NCBI RefSeq assembly: GCF_017573465.1
Contig: NZ_JAGEPF010000038.1
Span: 44,680 to 108,679 of the forward strand
Length of the DNA stretch: 64,000 nt
Direction of reading: 5' to 3'
Source: Actinomadura violacea
Lineage (GTDB): Bacteria > Actinomycetota > Actinomycetes > Streptosporangiales > Streptosporangiaceae
The notes below the pieces were generated by a model, which worked only from the letters and a program-made list of their open reading frames with translations, searched no databases and was not told where the DNA came from. Below are positions 32,888 to 41,335 of this stretch, in pieces. The translations under genes and the position numbers were made by a program. Each line of letters opens with the position of its first letter. Position 1 is the first letter of the stretch.

Positions 32888-34537
32888 CTAATGGGAGGTT
32901 GGGGCGTTCTCGGTGGACGCCTCCTCAAGGGCGGGGGCGTCCGGCACGGTGTCCGGGACGGTGGCGAGGTCGGCGCGGAAACGCCGGTTCAGGGCGGCGC
33001 GCATCCGGGCCGTCCGGCTCCGGGCGCGCGGGCTCTCGACCCCGCCGGACGGGGGCGGGACGTCCAGCGGGACCGCCGGGGCCGGGCGCGGGTCGGTGAT
33101 CGCGGCCGTCCGCTCGGCGGGCAGGCGCCGCTCGACCTCGCTGTACGCGCCGTCCGGCGACCGGCGGACGATGCCGGTCTCCAGGCCGTGCTCGATGAGC
33201 GCGAGGTCGCGGCGCTGCAGGCCGACGCAGATCCGGTAGGCCACGATGTAGGCGAGCACGGGCCCGAGGACGACCGCGCAGCGGAAGAACCACGTCGTCC
33301 AGTACAGCGGGATGTCGAACCGGTCGGCGATGACGTCGTTGCCGCCCGCCGCCCACAGCGCCCCGTAGAAGACGACGCCGCCCATCCCGACGCCGGTGCG
33401 GGCCGGGACGTCGCGCGGCCGGTCGAGCAGGTGGTGGATCTGCTTGTCCCCGGTCACCCAGCGTTCCAGGAACGGGTAGGCGGCCAGGCCGGTGAACAGC
33501 AGGCCCGGCACCACCAGCGCCGGGACCACCACGCTCAGCGCGACGGAGTGCCCCCAGACGTCGATCTCCCAGGCCGGCATGATCCGCAGCGCGCCCTCCA
33601 GCCAGCCCATGTACCAGTCGGGCTGCGAGCCGGAGCTGATCGCGCCCGGGTCGTACGGTCCGAACAGCCAGATCGGGTTGATCTGCACGAACGCGGCGAG
33701 CAGCACGGTCACGCCGAGCACCCACAGGAACAGCGACGTGGTCTTGGCGACGAACACCGGGAAGAACGGGTAGCCGCGCACCGTCCGGTTGCTGCTCCCC
33801 TTGCCCGGGAACTGGGTGTGCGTCTGCCGCCATGTCAGCACGATGGCGTGCAGCGGGATCAGCGCCGCCAGGACGCCGGGGATCAGCAGCACGTGGACGA
33901 CGTAGAGCCGCGGGATGATGTCGGCGCCGGGGAACTCCCCGCCGAACAGGAACATCACCAGGTACGACCCGACCAGCGGGACCGACTCGGTCACGCCCTC
34001 CAGGATGCGGATGCCGGTGCCCGACAGCAGGTCGTCCGGCAGCGAGTAGCCGAACAGCCCGTTCAGCATGACCAGGAGGAACATGGCGATCCCGATCAGC
34101 CAGTTCAGCTCCCGGGGCTTGCGGAACGCGCCGCTGAAGAAGTTGCGCAGCAGGTGGACGAGGATCGCGCCCATGAAGATCAGCGTCGCCCAGTGGTGGA
34201 TCTGCCGGACCAGCAGCCCGCCGCGCACATCGAAGCTGATCTTCAGGGCGGAGGCGTACGCCTCGCTCATCCGGACGCCCTTGAGATGGGTGTAGGAGCC
34301 GTTGTAGACGACCTCGTTCATGCTCGGCTTGAAGAACAGGGTGAGGTACACCCCGGTCAGCAGCAGGATCACGAACGAGTACATCGCGATCTCCCCGACC
34401 AGGAAGCTCCAGTGGTCGGGGAACGCCTTGCGCAGTGCCTTGCGGCTGAACCCGGTGGTGCCGAGCCGCTCGTCGAGGGCGTTCGCGGCGGCGTCCACGC
34501 GCCGCGCCGACCCCGTGCTCGGCATCGTGTCCGCCAT
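32888..34537 (-). CDS. Cytochrome b subunit (QcrB-like), orphan copy
   Basis: A 549-residue cytochrome b of the actinobacterial bcc complex type. Candidate heme ligands are His114/His128 and His215/His230. The quinol-site motif is QPDWYMGW (PDWY in place of PEWY). The long hydrophilic C-terminal extension (about 430-549) is usual in this phylum. The usual neighbours qcrC, qcrA and ctaC/E are absent, so this is probably a second, accessory copy. AAAGGA precedes the ATG. The function of isolated QcrB copies is not established. Confidence 0.88.
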   Translation of the reverse strand: MADTMPSTGSARRVDAAANALDERLGTTGFSRKALRKAFPDHWSFLVGEIAMYSFVILLLTGVYLTLFFKPSMNEVVYNGSYTHLKGVRMSEAYASALKISFDVRGGLLVRQIHHWATLIFMGAILVHLLRNFFSGAFRKPRELNWLIGIAMFLLVMLNGLFGYSLPDDLLSGTGIRILEGVTESVPLVGSYLVMFLFGGEFPGADIIPRLYVVHVLLIPGVLAALIPLHAIVLTWRQTHTQFPGKGSSNRTVRGYPFFPVFVAKTTSLFLWVLGVTVLLAAFVQINPIWLFGPYDPGAISSGSQPDWYMGWLEGALRIMPAWEIDVWGHSVALSVVVPALVVPGLLFTGLAAYPFLERWVTGDKQIHHLLDRPRDVPARTGVGMGGVVFYGALWAAGGNDVIADRFDIPLYWTTWFFRCAVVLGPVLAYIVAYRICVGLQRRDLALIEHGLETGIVRRSPDGAYSEVERRLPAERTAAITDPRPAPAVPLDVPPPSGGVESPRARSRTARMRAALNRRFRADLATVPDTVPDAPALEEASTENAPTSH

Positions 34538-34683
34538 CGACGCCGTCCTTTCGTCGGTCTGGACCGGTCCTGCGCATAAGACCGATCAAGTCCGGCGAAA
34601 CGTGACATCGGGCGATGTGCGCCCCGTCACACGGCGGCTCGTCACACGGCGGCTCGTCACACGGCGGCTCGTCGCGCGGCGCG
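34538..34683. promoter_or_regulatory. Upstream region of the orphan qcrB with short palindromes
   Basis: A 146-bp non-coding stretch. It holds GGACCGGTCC (34561-34570, perfect palindrome), ACATCG-GG-CGATGT (34605-34618), and most of a 15-bp tandem repeat. On the minus strand a TTGATC and a CTTATG lie upstream of the AAAGGA ribosome site, but their spacing is too short for a standard promoter. Confidence 0.45.
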
Positions 34684-34685
34684 TC
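34626..34685. repeat. 15-bp tandem repeat, three perfect copies and one degenerate
   Basis: The unit GTCACACGGCGGCTC occurs exactly at 34626-34640, 34641-34655 and 34656-34670. A diverged fourth copy (34671-34685) runs into the stop codon of the hemerythrin-like gene. The unit is a multiple of three, so it would encode a five-residue repeat if translated, but no supported gene covers it. It may be a replication-slippage product. Confidence 0.85.
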
Positions 34686-35322
34686 AGACGGCGGGCGCGG
34701 CCCACCTCTCGGCGCGCTGGTAGCGCGGCAGCCAGCGCACCCGGTACAGCATCCGGAACGGCGGCGGCAGCAGCCGCATCACCGCGCGGACCGTCGCGTC
34801 GGGCGCGCCGTCCAGCAGCCACGGCAGGAACGAGGCGAGCCCGCGCATGCCCAGCTCCCGGCGCATCTCCACGTCGAACGTGCCCCACTCGAACGGCGTC
34901 AGCACCCGGTGGATCAGCGGCAGCATCTCCGCCTCCTTGTAGTCCAGGAGGTCGTTCACCGCCGCGGGCAGCGTCCGCGTGTACTGGCGGAGGGCGCGCC
35001 GGTCGCCGTGCTCCAGCGCCGCGTCCACCCCGTCCAGCAGCGGGACGACCCGGAACCCGCGCAGCTCCAGCTCGTCGAACAGCGCGGACCGCCCTCTGCC
35101 GCGCATCACCGTCCACAACGCGCGCTGTTCGGCGGCCTGCTGCGCCAGCCAGTGCCGGCGGAACATCGCCCAGCCGCGCGCGACCCGGCCCGGGTCCGGC
35201 GCGGTGCCCTCGCCGGCCGCCGCCGGCATCCGGGCCATGTCACGCCGGAACGCGTCATAGGCGGCGTTCAGCATGGTCAGGTTGAACCGCCGCGGCGTGC
35301 TGCTCTCCGGGATGGCGCCCAT
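34684..35322 (-). CDS. Hemerythrin-like protein with non-canonical ligand positions
   Basis: A 212-residue helical protein whose C-terminal part (LTPFEWGTFDVEMRRELGMRG then LPWLLDGAPDATVRAVMRLLPPPFRMLYR) resembles actinomycete hemerythrin-domain proteins. The positions that normally hold iron-binding His are changed: NAAYDAFRRDM where HDALRRDL is usual, and LAQQAAEQRALW where an HHxxE motif is usual. A Glu in DYKEAEMLPLI is kept. It may therefore not bind a diiron centre. The gene lies upstream of orphan qcrB on the same strand, 146 nt away. Confidence 0.65.
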   Translation of the reverse strand: MGAIPESSTPRRFNLTMLNAAYDAFRRDMARMPAAAGEGTAPDPGRVARGWAMFRRHWLAQQAAEQRALWTVMRGRGRSALFDELELRGFRVVPLLDGVDAALEHGDRRALRQYTRTLPAAVNDLLDYKEAEMLPLIHRVLTPFEWGTFDVEMRRELGMRGLASFLPWLLDGAPDATVRAVMRLLPPPFRMLYRVRWLPRYQRAERWAAPAV

Positions 35323-35605
35323 GCCCCCTCCAAACCCTCCGTGCGACCCGTCACAGAGAAGATGGATCAGTACCGCCGGACGTGACGCGATCGAGGCCGA
35401 TCAGGCCGTGACCTGCCTCACACCTCGACCGTCCGGGCGGTGTCATAAGTCCATGTAATCACCCTTCCCCGCCGCGCCCCGCTGATGCGGCACCGTCCCG
35501 CCGGAGTGCGCCCGCCGGCCGCCTCCCCGGCCGTCACCGGCACGCACCGCGATGATCCGGTCGAACCTCTGCCATGACCACGATCTTCGCGTAGCCTGCC
35601 GCCTG
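35323..35605. other. 283-bp intergenic region between divergent genes
   Basis: The only feature supported is a TAGCCT box at 35592-35597, 8 nt before ATG 35606, consistent with a leaderless start of the plus-strand gene. A relatively AT-rich patch at about 35444-35466 may hold the minus-strand promoter. No gene, repeat or strong hairpin is seen. Confidence 0.45.
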
Positions 35606-36349
35606 ATGATTGATGAGCAGACATCGGTGGCTTCCCGGCATGTCCTGTGTGTTCTTGGCGCCGGCCTGGACCTCGGCGCGGTCGAGGCGATCGCCGGCAA
35701 GGAGGGCTTCGAGCTCGACTGGGAGTACTCCGGGCACGGGGCGGACCCGCGGATGCCGGCGGCGTTCGAGGCGTGCGGCGCGGGCGCGTCGTTCACCGGC
35801 CCCGACTGGGAGGCGGTACGCGCGCACGACACCGTCGCCTACCTGCTGTCGCCCGCCGCGCGTCCCGGCGTCGCCTTCACCGTCGCGCGCCGCACGCTCG
35901 CGCTGACCGCCGAGCTGCTGCGCTCGGGCGCCACCGCGGTGAAGAACGAGAGCAACGGGCTCGCGTACGGCCGCGACCGGTGGCTCGACCTCGCCTACAA
36001 GGCGTACGCGGGGCAGGAGGCCGCCGTCCCGCTGTACCAGGCATGCGTCAAGCGGCCGATCACGACCGGTGCGCTGTACTTCAGCTGCGGGATGCACCTG
36101 CTCGGCGTGCCCGACGTCGAGCTGGACCATCCGGGCGACCCGCACCCCGACGACGTCCTCGACCTGATCGACGGCCTGGCGCTCTACCTGCTGATGGAGC
36201 GGCGGACGCGGGAGCTCCGCGACGGCGAGACGTTCGCCCTGGAGGAGGACGCGGACCGCTGGGTGCTGCGGCACGGGCCGTGCGAGCGGTTCGCGGAGGA
36301 CGACTACTTCCACAACCCGCACGGCTACTGGCGCCTGACGCCCTCCTAG
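35606..36349 (+). CDS. Hypothetical protein (DUF4261-like)
   Basis: A 247-residue soluble protein. It opens with a hydrophobic strand (HVLCVLGAGLDLGAVEAIA) and ends with DGLALYLLMERRTRELRDGETFALEED, which recalls DUF4261 proteins but is not certain. No enzymatic motif is recognised. ATG 35606 is preferred over ATG 35552, because a TAGCCT box lies 8 nt upstream and the longer leader has an unlikely Cys/His/Arg composition. It is followed by a bidirectional terminator. Confidence 0.6.
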   Translation: MIDEQTSVASRHVLCVLGAGLDLGAVEAIAGKEGFELDWEYSGHGADPRMPAAFEACGAGASFTGPDWEAVRAHDTVAYLLSPAARPGVAFTVARRTLALTAELLRSGATAVKNESNGLAYGRDRWLDLAYKAYAGQEAAVPLYQACVKRPITTGALYFSCGMHLLGVPDVELDHPGDPHPDDVLDLIDGLALYLLMERRTRELRDGETFALEEDADRWVLRHGPCERFAEDDYFHNPHGYWRLTPS

Positions 36350-36388
36350 CCGCCCGCTCCTGACCGCACTGCCGGGAGACGGCGCCGG

Positions 36389-36429
36389 GGCCTGCCGGAC
36401 GGCGGGGCGCCATCGCCGTCCGGCAGGCC
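36389..36429. terminator. Bidirectional hairpin terminator
   Basis: A perfect 16-bp stem (36389-36404 with 36414-36429, arm GGCCTGCCGGACGGCG) and a 9-nt loop. It lies 39 nt after the stop of the plus-strand gene and 13 nt before the stop codon of the minus-strand secreted-protein gene. Its position between convergent genes fits termination of both. Confidence 0.82.
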
Positions 36430-36442
36430 GGCCGGGGCTCGG

Positions 36443-37696
36443 TCAGGTCACCGGGTTGTCGACCAGGTAGACGGTGGGGGAGGGGGCACCGCAGGTCGCG
36501 GACGCGGTGGACCCGCCGTCGAAGGACAGGTCGGCGGCGGCGGTGCCGAGCGAGACCGCGGTGCTCTGCGCCGACGACGCCGGCGTGAACGGCCCCGCGG
36601 TGAGCGTGCCGTCGCCCGGCAGCGGCACGGTGATCGGCCGGTCGCGCACCAGCGGCGTCTTCGGGATCGCGATGCCGCCCGCCGGGATGACGTTCTGCGT
36701 CGCGGGCGTGCCGCCCTCGACCGTCAGGTTCAGTGCCGTGACCTCGCCGGACGCGGACGTGTAGCCCTTGTCGATCAGCTTGTTCACCGTGCCGGCCGGG
36801 ATCACCAGCGCGCCACTGGCCTCGGTGAAGGAGAACGAGCTCCCGCGCCTGGCGACGAGCGGGATGTGCGCGCCGACCGCGATGCCGACGTCGAGGGTGT
36901 CGCCGCCGACCTTGCACGCGTACGGCGCGTTGATGATGCCGACCAGCTCGTTGGACGCGGGTTCGGGGAAGTCCAGCGGTGCGCCGGTGATCTTCGCCGG
37001 AGGCTGCCCGGACGCGCCGCCGACCGCGATCGTCAGCAGCGCGTTGCCCGCCGACGGCTTGCAGTCGGCGGTGATCGGCAGGCTGAACCCGGCCGACGAC
37101 TTCAGGTTCACCTCGGCGTAGGCGTGCTCGAACGCGAGCGTGACCTTGCCGCTGTCCGGCGCGGTGTACGGCCCGACGTCGAACGTCCCGGTCAGCGGCA
37201 GCCCCACCTTGAGCGGCTGCCCGGCCTTGATCGCGATGCCGTCGATCTCGAACGGCTTGCCGGCCGCGATGTTGATGCTGGACGGCGTGGAGTCGCTCGC
37301 CCCGATGCTCAGATCGGTGATCTTCGCGTCGGCCTCGCCGATCCCGAGGATCGGCGCGAGCGAGGTCAGCCAGGACGGGAACGTGATGCTCCCCGACCCC
37401 TGCGACAGGTAGAACCGCTGGCCCGGGCCCAGCTGGACGGGTGCGGCGCCCTGCACGTCGACGTCCGTCGGCAGGTAGAACACCGGCAGCCCGCCGAGGC
37501 TGATCGTGCAGCCGATCGGCAGCTTGAACCGGCCGGTGTCCACGCCGACGGGCGGCACGTCGCCGGGCGGGAGCGCGTGCGCGGGCGGCGCCTGGACGAA
37601 CGCGAGCACCGCGAGGGCGGCGCCCGCGCAGGCGGCGAGGGAACGCCGCAGCCGGCCGCGCCCGGCCGTCGCGGCGCCCGCCTGTCCGACTCTCAT
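36443..37696 (-). CDS. Secreted Cys-containing protein of unknown function
   Basis: A 417-residue protein with a signal peptide (LRRSLAACAGAALAVLAFVQAPPAHA, cleavage after AHA expected). The mature part is beta-rich and low in charge, with four Cys (IGCTIS, ADCKPS, YACKVG, ATCGAP), suggesting two disulfides. Two halves share phrases such as GKPFEIDGIAIKAGQPLKVGLPLTGT and ASGALVIPAGTVNK, hinting at internal duplication. It resembles secreted DUF6801-type actinomycete proteins, but this is not certain. GAGAGGAG precedes ATG 37696; it is divergent from a TetR gene with a palindrome between them. Confidence 0.65.
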   Translation of the reverse strand: MRVGQAGAATAGRGRLRRSLAACAGAALAVLAFVQAPPAHALPPGDVPPVGVDTGRFKLPIGCTISLGGLPVFYLPTDVDVQGAAPVQLGPGQRFYLSQGSGSITFPSWLTSLAPILGIGEADAKITDLSIGASDSTPSSINIAAGKPFEIDGIAIKAGQPLKVGLPLTGTFDVGPYTAPDSGKVTLAFEHAYAEVNLKSSAGFSLPITADCKPSAGNALLTIAVGGASGQPPAKITGAPLDFPEPASNELVGIINAPYACKVGGDTLDVGIAVGAHIPLVARRGSSFSFTEASGALVIPAGTVNKLIDKGYTSASGEVTALNLTVEGGTPATQNVIPAGGIAIPKTPLVRDRPITVPLPGDGTLTAGPFTPASSAQSTAVSLGTAAADLSFDGGSTASATCGAPSPTVYLVDNPVT

Positions 37697-37713
37697 GGGG
37701 ACTCCTCTCAGAA

Positions 37714-37727
37714 GTACGCTTGCGTAC
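37714..37727. promoter_or_regulatory. Candidate TetR operator
   Basis: An inverted repeat GTACGC-TT-GCGTAC lies just upstream of the ribosome site of the secreted-protein gene, within the region shared with the divergent TetR gene. Palindromes of this GTACGC type are common TetR targets. Repression of the secreted protein by its neighbour is an inference. Confidence 0.55.
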
Positions 37728-37865
37728 CTGTGGGTCCCGGACATGGTGGCCCGGCGTCGCGGCGCGGGATACGGACGGTGATGCGCAAACGCCTCGGCGC
37801 GATTGGCAACCGGCAACGGAAAGCCCACGGCCGGCCCCACGGCCACCGGGCGTCCGCCCACTACA

Positions 37866-38624
37866 ATGCGCTGCATCGAACGACAGCGGCCCCCCGACGA
37901 CGGCGCCTCCACCGGCGGCCCGCGGTCCGGCGATCGGCGACCCGGCGGCCTCCGGCTGGCCGAGATCTACGACCCGGAGCGTCCCGGCCTGCCCCGGGGG
38001 CGCAGCAGCCTGCCCGCACCGGTCGTCCGCAAGGCGCAGCGGGAACGGCTGCTCGGCGCGGTGATCTCCGCGGTCGCCGAGCAGGGCTACCCGCACACCA
38101 CCGTCGCCATGGTCGTCGCCCGCGCGCGCGTGTCCCGCAAGGCGTTCTACGACCACTTCACCGACCTTGAGGACTGCTTCCTCACCGCGCTCGCCGACGC
38201 GCAGAAGGTGATCCTCCGGGAACTGATGAACGCGCCGAAGGGCCTCGGCGCGAAGCCGCCGCCGCTCGCCGTGCTGCGGGCGGGCCTGCGCTCGTACCTG
38301 ACCCTGTGTGCGCGCGAGCCCGAGTACGCGCGCTGCATCCTCGTCGAGTTGCCCGCCGTCGGCCCGCGCGCGCTCAAGGGCCGCAACAAGGCGTACGGTG
38401 CGGTCGCCGACGTTCTGCGGCTGTGGCGCGAGCACGCCGCGAAACGCCACCCCGAATGGCCGCCCGTCGAGGAGCCCGCCTACCGCGCCGCCGTCGGCGC
38501 CATCGCCGAGCTGATCACCGCGCACGTCTGCGCGGGCGACGCCGCGGCCCTGCCCGCCCTGCACGGCCCGCTCACCGACATCCTGCTGCGGATCCTCGCC
38601 GCGCCGCTGCCCCGCGACACCTGA
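37866..38624 (+). CDS. TetR-family transcriptional regulator
   Basis: About 252 residues. The HTH region is GYPHTTVAMVVARARVSRKAFYDHFTDLEDCFL, the classical TetR signature, followed by an all-helical effector domain with REPEYARCILVELPAVGPRALKGR. The start is uncertain: ATG 37866 overlaps a TACAAT box (37862-37867) that itself looks like a -10, so translation may begin further in, or at ATG 37803. The first 60 residues are Pro/Gly/Arg-rich and unlike the family. Confidence 0.85.
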   Translation: MRCIERQRPPDDGASTGGPRSGDRRPGGLRLAEIYDPERPGLPRGRSSLPAPVVRKAQRERLLGAVISAVAEQGYPHTTVAMVVARARVSRKAFYDHFTDLEDCFLTALADAQKVILRELMNAPKGLGAKPPPLAVLRAGLRSYLTLCAREPEYARCILVELPAVGPRALKGRNKAYGAVADVLRLWREHAAKRHPEWPPVEEPAYRAAVGAIAELITAHVCAGDAAALPALHGPLTDILLRILAAPLPRDT

Positions 38625-38653
38625 ACCGGCACCGCAGGCCGTACCGTGCTGCC

Positions 38654-39517
38654 ATGGGCATGGTGCACACGGTGGGGCTCGTCCTGCACCCCGAACGCGA
38701 CTCCGAAGCGGCCGTCGAGACGATCGTCGGATGGGCGGAACGGCGCGGCGGGACGGTGCTCGGGCTGCCCGAGGAGATCGGCCGGATCCACTGCAGCGCC
38801 GTCCCGGTCGAGGCCGCCGCGCTCGCCGGGCGCGCCGACCTGCTCGTCAGCCTCGGCGGCGACGGGACGATGCTGCGCAGCATGCGGCTGGCGGCGGGCG
38901 CCGCCACGCCGGTCCTCGGCGTCAACCTCGGCCGCCTCGGGTTCCTCGCCGAGATCGACGTGGACGGCCTCGCGGACGCGCTGACCAGCATCGACGAGCA
39001 CCGCTACCAGGTCGAGCCGCGGATGGCGGTGTGCATGCGGCTGCCCGGCGGGCAGGTCGTGTCCGCGTTCAACGACATCGCGCTGGTGCGGATGCCGGGC
39101 GACGGCCTCGCCGCGGTCGAGGTGGCGGTGCAGGGCCGCTCGTTCGTCCGGTACGCGGGCGACGCGGTGATCGTCGCGACCTCGACCGGCTCGACCGCCT
39201 ACAGCTACTCCGCCGGCGGGCCGATCGTCTCGCCCGCCGTCGAGGGCTTCCTGGTGGTGCCGGCCGCCGCGCACTCGACGTTCAACCGCGCCGTCGTGCT
39301 GTCGGCGGACGAGGACGTCGAGCTGGCGCTGCTGCCGACGTCGGGGACGCTGGTCGTCGAGGTGGACGGCCGGGTCGCGGGGCGGCTCGCCGCGGGGGAC
39401 CGGCTGCAGGTCACCGCGGCCCGCGGCGCCGCCCGCGTGGTCCGGCTCGGCAGGACGACCTTCTACGAGCGCGCCCGCCGCAAGCTGCGCGTCAGCGGCA
39501 GCGCCGAGGCGGACTAG
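38654..39517 (+). CDS. nadK: NAD kinase
   Basis: A 287-residue protein that phosphorylates NAD to NADP. LLVSLGGDGTMLRSMRLA (about 65-82) holds the GGDGT motif, VNLGRLGFLAEI follows, and SAFNDIALVRM and STGSTAYSYSAGGPIV are the conserved substrate-binding blocks. TACCGT (38642-38647) lies 6 nt before the ATG, so the gene probably has its own leaderless promoter. In many actinomycetes nadK is next to recN and a TlyA methyltransferase gene, but neither is here, so this may be an additional nadK copy. Confidence 0.93.
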   Translation: MGMVHTVGLVLHPERDSEAAVETIVGWAERRGGTVLGLPEEIGRIHCSAVPVEAAALAGRADLLVSLGGDGTMLRSMRLAAGAATPVLGVNLGRLGFLAEIDVDGLADALTSIDEHRYQVEPRMAVCMRLPGGQVVSAFNDIALVRMPGDGLAAVEVAVQGRSFVRYAGDAVIVATSTGSTAYSYSAGGPIVSPAVEGFLVVPAAAHSTFNRAVVLSADEDVELALLPTSGTLVVEVDGRVAGRLAAGDRLQVTAARGAARVVRLGRTTFYERARRKLRVSGSAEAD

Positions 39518-39551
39518 CGGGGCGGCCGGAAGCGACGGCGGGGCCGCCCGG

Positions 39552-40160
39552 TCAGAGCCAGCCGCGCTCGTCGGCGGCGCGCAGCGCCTCCATCCGGTTG
39601 TGGGTCCCGGTCTTGGCGATCGCCGCGGACAGGTAGTTGCGGACGGTCCCCTCCGACAGGTACAGGTTCCCGGCGATCTCCGCCACCGTCGCGCCCGAGC
39701 GCGCCGCGTTGAGCACGTCGACCTCGCGCGGGGTGAGCGGCGACTCGCCGGCCGCCAGCGTCGCCGCCGCGAGCGCCGGGTCGACGACCCGCTCGCCGCC
39801 CATCACCCGGCGGACCGCGTCCGCGAGCGCCTCGGCCCGCGCGTCCTTCACCACGAACCCGACGGCGCCCGCCGCCATCGCCCGGCGCAGGTACCCGGCG
39901 CGGCCGAACGTCGTGAGGATCACCACCCGGCAGTCCGGCGCCTTCTCGGCGAGCACCGCCGCCGCGGCCAGCCCGTCGACCCCGGGCATCTCGATGTCGA
40001 GCAGCGCCACGTCCGGCCGGTGCTCCAGGACCGCGTCGACGACCTCGTCGCCGCGGCCGACCGCCGCGACGACCTCGAAGTCGTCCTCCAGGTCGAGCAG
40101 CGCCGACAGCGCCGTGCGGATGAGCTCCTGATCGTCGGCGAGCAGCAGCCGGATCGTCAT
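39552..40160 (-). CDS. NarL/LuxR-family response regulator
   Basis: A 202-residue regulator with a receiver domain (LLLADDQELIRTALSALL; phospho-acceptor Asp in ALLDIEMPGVDG, about residue 54; conserved Lys in VVKDA) and a LuxR HTH (LTPREVDVLNAARSGATVAEIAGNLYLSEGTVRNYLSAAIAKTG). The ATG overlaps the stop of the histidine kinase gene by 4 nt, so the pair forms a two-component system. Confidence 0.94.
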   Translation of the reverse strand: MTIRLLLADDQELIRTALSALLDLEDDFEVVAAVGRGDEVVDAVLEHRPDVALLDIEMPGVDGLAAAAVLAEKAPDCRVVILTTFGRAGYLRRAMAAGAVGFVVKDARAEALADAVRRVMGGERVVDPALAAATLAAGESPLTPREVDVLNAARSGATVAEIAGNLYLSEGTVRNYLSAAIAKTGTHNRMEALRAADERGWL

Positions 40161-41290
40161 GGGCGCTCGTCCTCCGCGGTCCCGACCGTCACCTTCAGCC
40201 GCCAGCCGCGCGGGCGCACCGGGCCGGCCTCCACGCCGCCGCCGGCCGCCGCGACCCGCTCCCGCAGCCCGGTCAGCCCGTTGCCGCCGGGGGCGGGCGC
40301 GCCCACCCCGTCGTCCACGATCTCCACGCCGGTCGGCGTCAGCGACACCGTGCAGCGGGTGGCGTGCGCGTGCCGCACCACGTTCGTCAGCCCCTCGCGC
40401 ACCACCCAGCCGAACAGCTCCTGGTGGGCGGGGTCGACCATCTCCGTCGCCGTCGGCAGGTCCGCGACGACGCCCGCGGCCCGCAGCACCTCCCGGCCCC
40501 GGGCCAGCTCGCTCGCGAGCGACACCTCCCGGTACCCCGACACCGCCGCGCGCACGTCCGTCAGCGCCTGCCGGGACAGCTCCTCCACCTCGCTGATCTC
40601 CACCGCCGAGCGGGGGGAGCCGCTCTCGGCGAGCCGCCGGGCGAGCCCGCTCTTGACCGTGATGACGGTCAGCGAGTGGCCGAGCAGGTCGTGCAGGTCG
40701 CGGGCGATCCGGGCGCGCTCGGCCTCCGACGCCAGCCGCGCCACCTCGGCGCGCGCCTCCACCAGCGCCTCGTTGGCGCCGGCCATCTCGGCGTAGGCGT
40801 AGACCGTCACGGTGGTGAACACGACCATCAGCGCGAGGAGCGCGTCGGGGCCGGTGTGCCACGGCCGCACCGCCCACGGGACGAGCAGCGTGGGCAGCGC
40901 CCCCGCCAGCACGATCAGCAGGATCCGGCGGCGCAGCATCAGCGCGGTCAGGGCGGTGATCACCGCCCACAGGAAGAACGCGAAGTTCCGCGCGAACGGC
41001 AGCTCGGCGACGAACAGCACGATCATCACCGCGTAGCAGATCCAGAGCCGGTTCTGGTCCCGGCGCACGACGCACACGCCCGCCAGGACGTAGGTGACGA
41101 CGAACGCGCCGGCGATCGCGAACCCGGCGGCCGCGGCGGCCCCCGAGGAGTACTGCGCCACCCCGATGGCCGTCACCGACGGGTACACCAGCATCCCGGC
41201 CGACAGCGCCGCCCGGCGCCAGCCGCGCGCCCACCGCTGCGGATCGGCTGCGCGCCCGCCGCCCGGCGGCGCCTGCACGGCGTCCTGCAT
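40157..41290 (-). CDS. DesK-type sensor histidine kinase
   Basis: A 377-residue membrane kinase with about five or six N-terminal helices (residues 25-165). The HisKA_3 dimerisation segment ARIARDLHDLLGHSLTVITVKSGL carries the phospho-His, and the HATPase domain has VVREGLTNVVRHAHATRC and DDGVGAPAPGGNGLTGLRERV. The signal is unknown; absence of an extracellular loop suggests membrane or intramembrane sensing, as in DesK. ATG 41290 is chosen; a TAACGT box (41298-41303, minus strand) lies 7 nt upstream, consistent with a leaderless operon. Confidence 0.93.
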   Translation of the reverse strand: MQDAVQAPPGGGRAADPQRWARGWRRAALSAGMLVYPSVTAIGVAQYSSGAAAAAGFAIAGAFVVTYVLAGVCVVRRDQNRLWICYAVMIVLFVAELPFARNFAFFLWAVITALTALMLRRRILLIVLAGALPTLLVPWAVRPWHTGPDALLALMVVFTTVTVYAYAEMAGANEALVEARAEVARLASEAERARIARDLHDLLGHSLTVITVKSGLARRLAESGSPRSAVEISEVEELSRQALTDVRAAVSGYREVSLASELARGREVLRAAGVVADLPTATEMVDPAHQELFGWVVREGLTNVVRHAHATRCTVSLTPTGVEIVDDGVGAPAPGGNGLTGLRERVAAAGGGVEAGPVRPRGWRLKVTVGTAEDERP

Positions 41291-41335
41291 GCCCGGCACG
41301 TTACCGGCCTCCCGCCGCCTCGTCCGCACCCGTGG

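Noticed and set aside
34626..34685. CRISPR-like array
   Set aside because: The repeats are 15 bp and directly adjacent with no spacers, and no cas gene is nearby; it is a simple tandem repeat.
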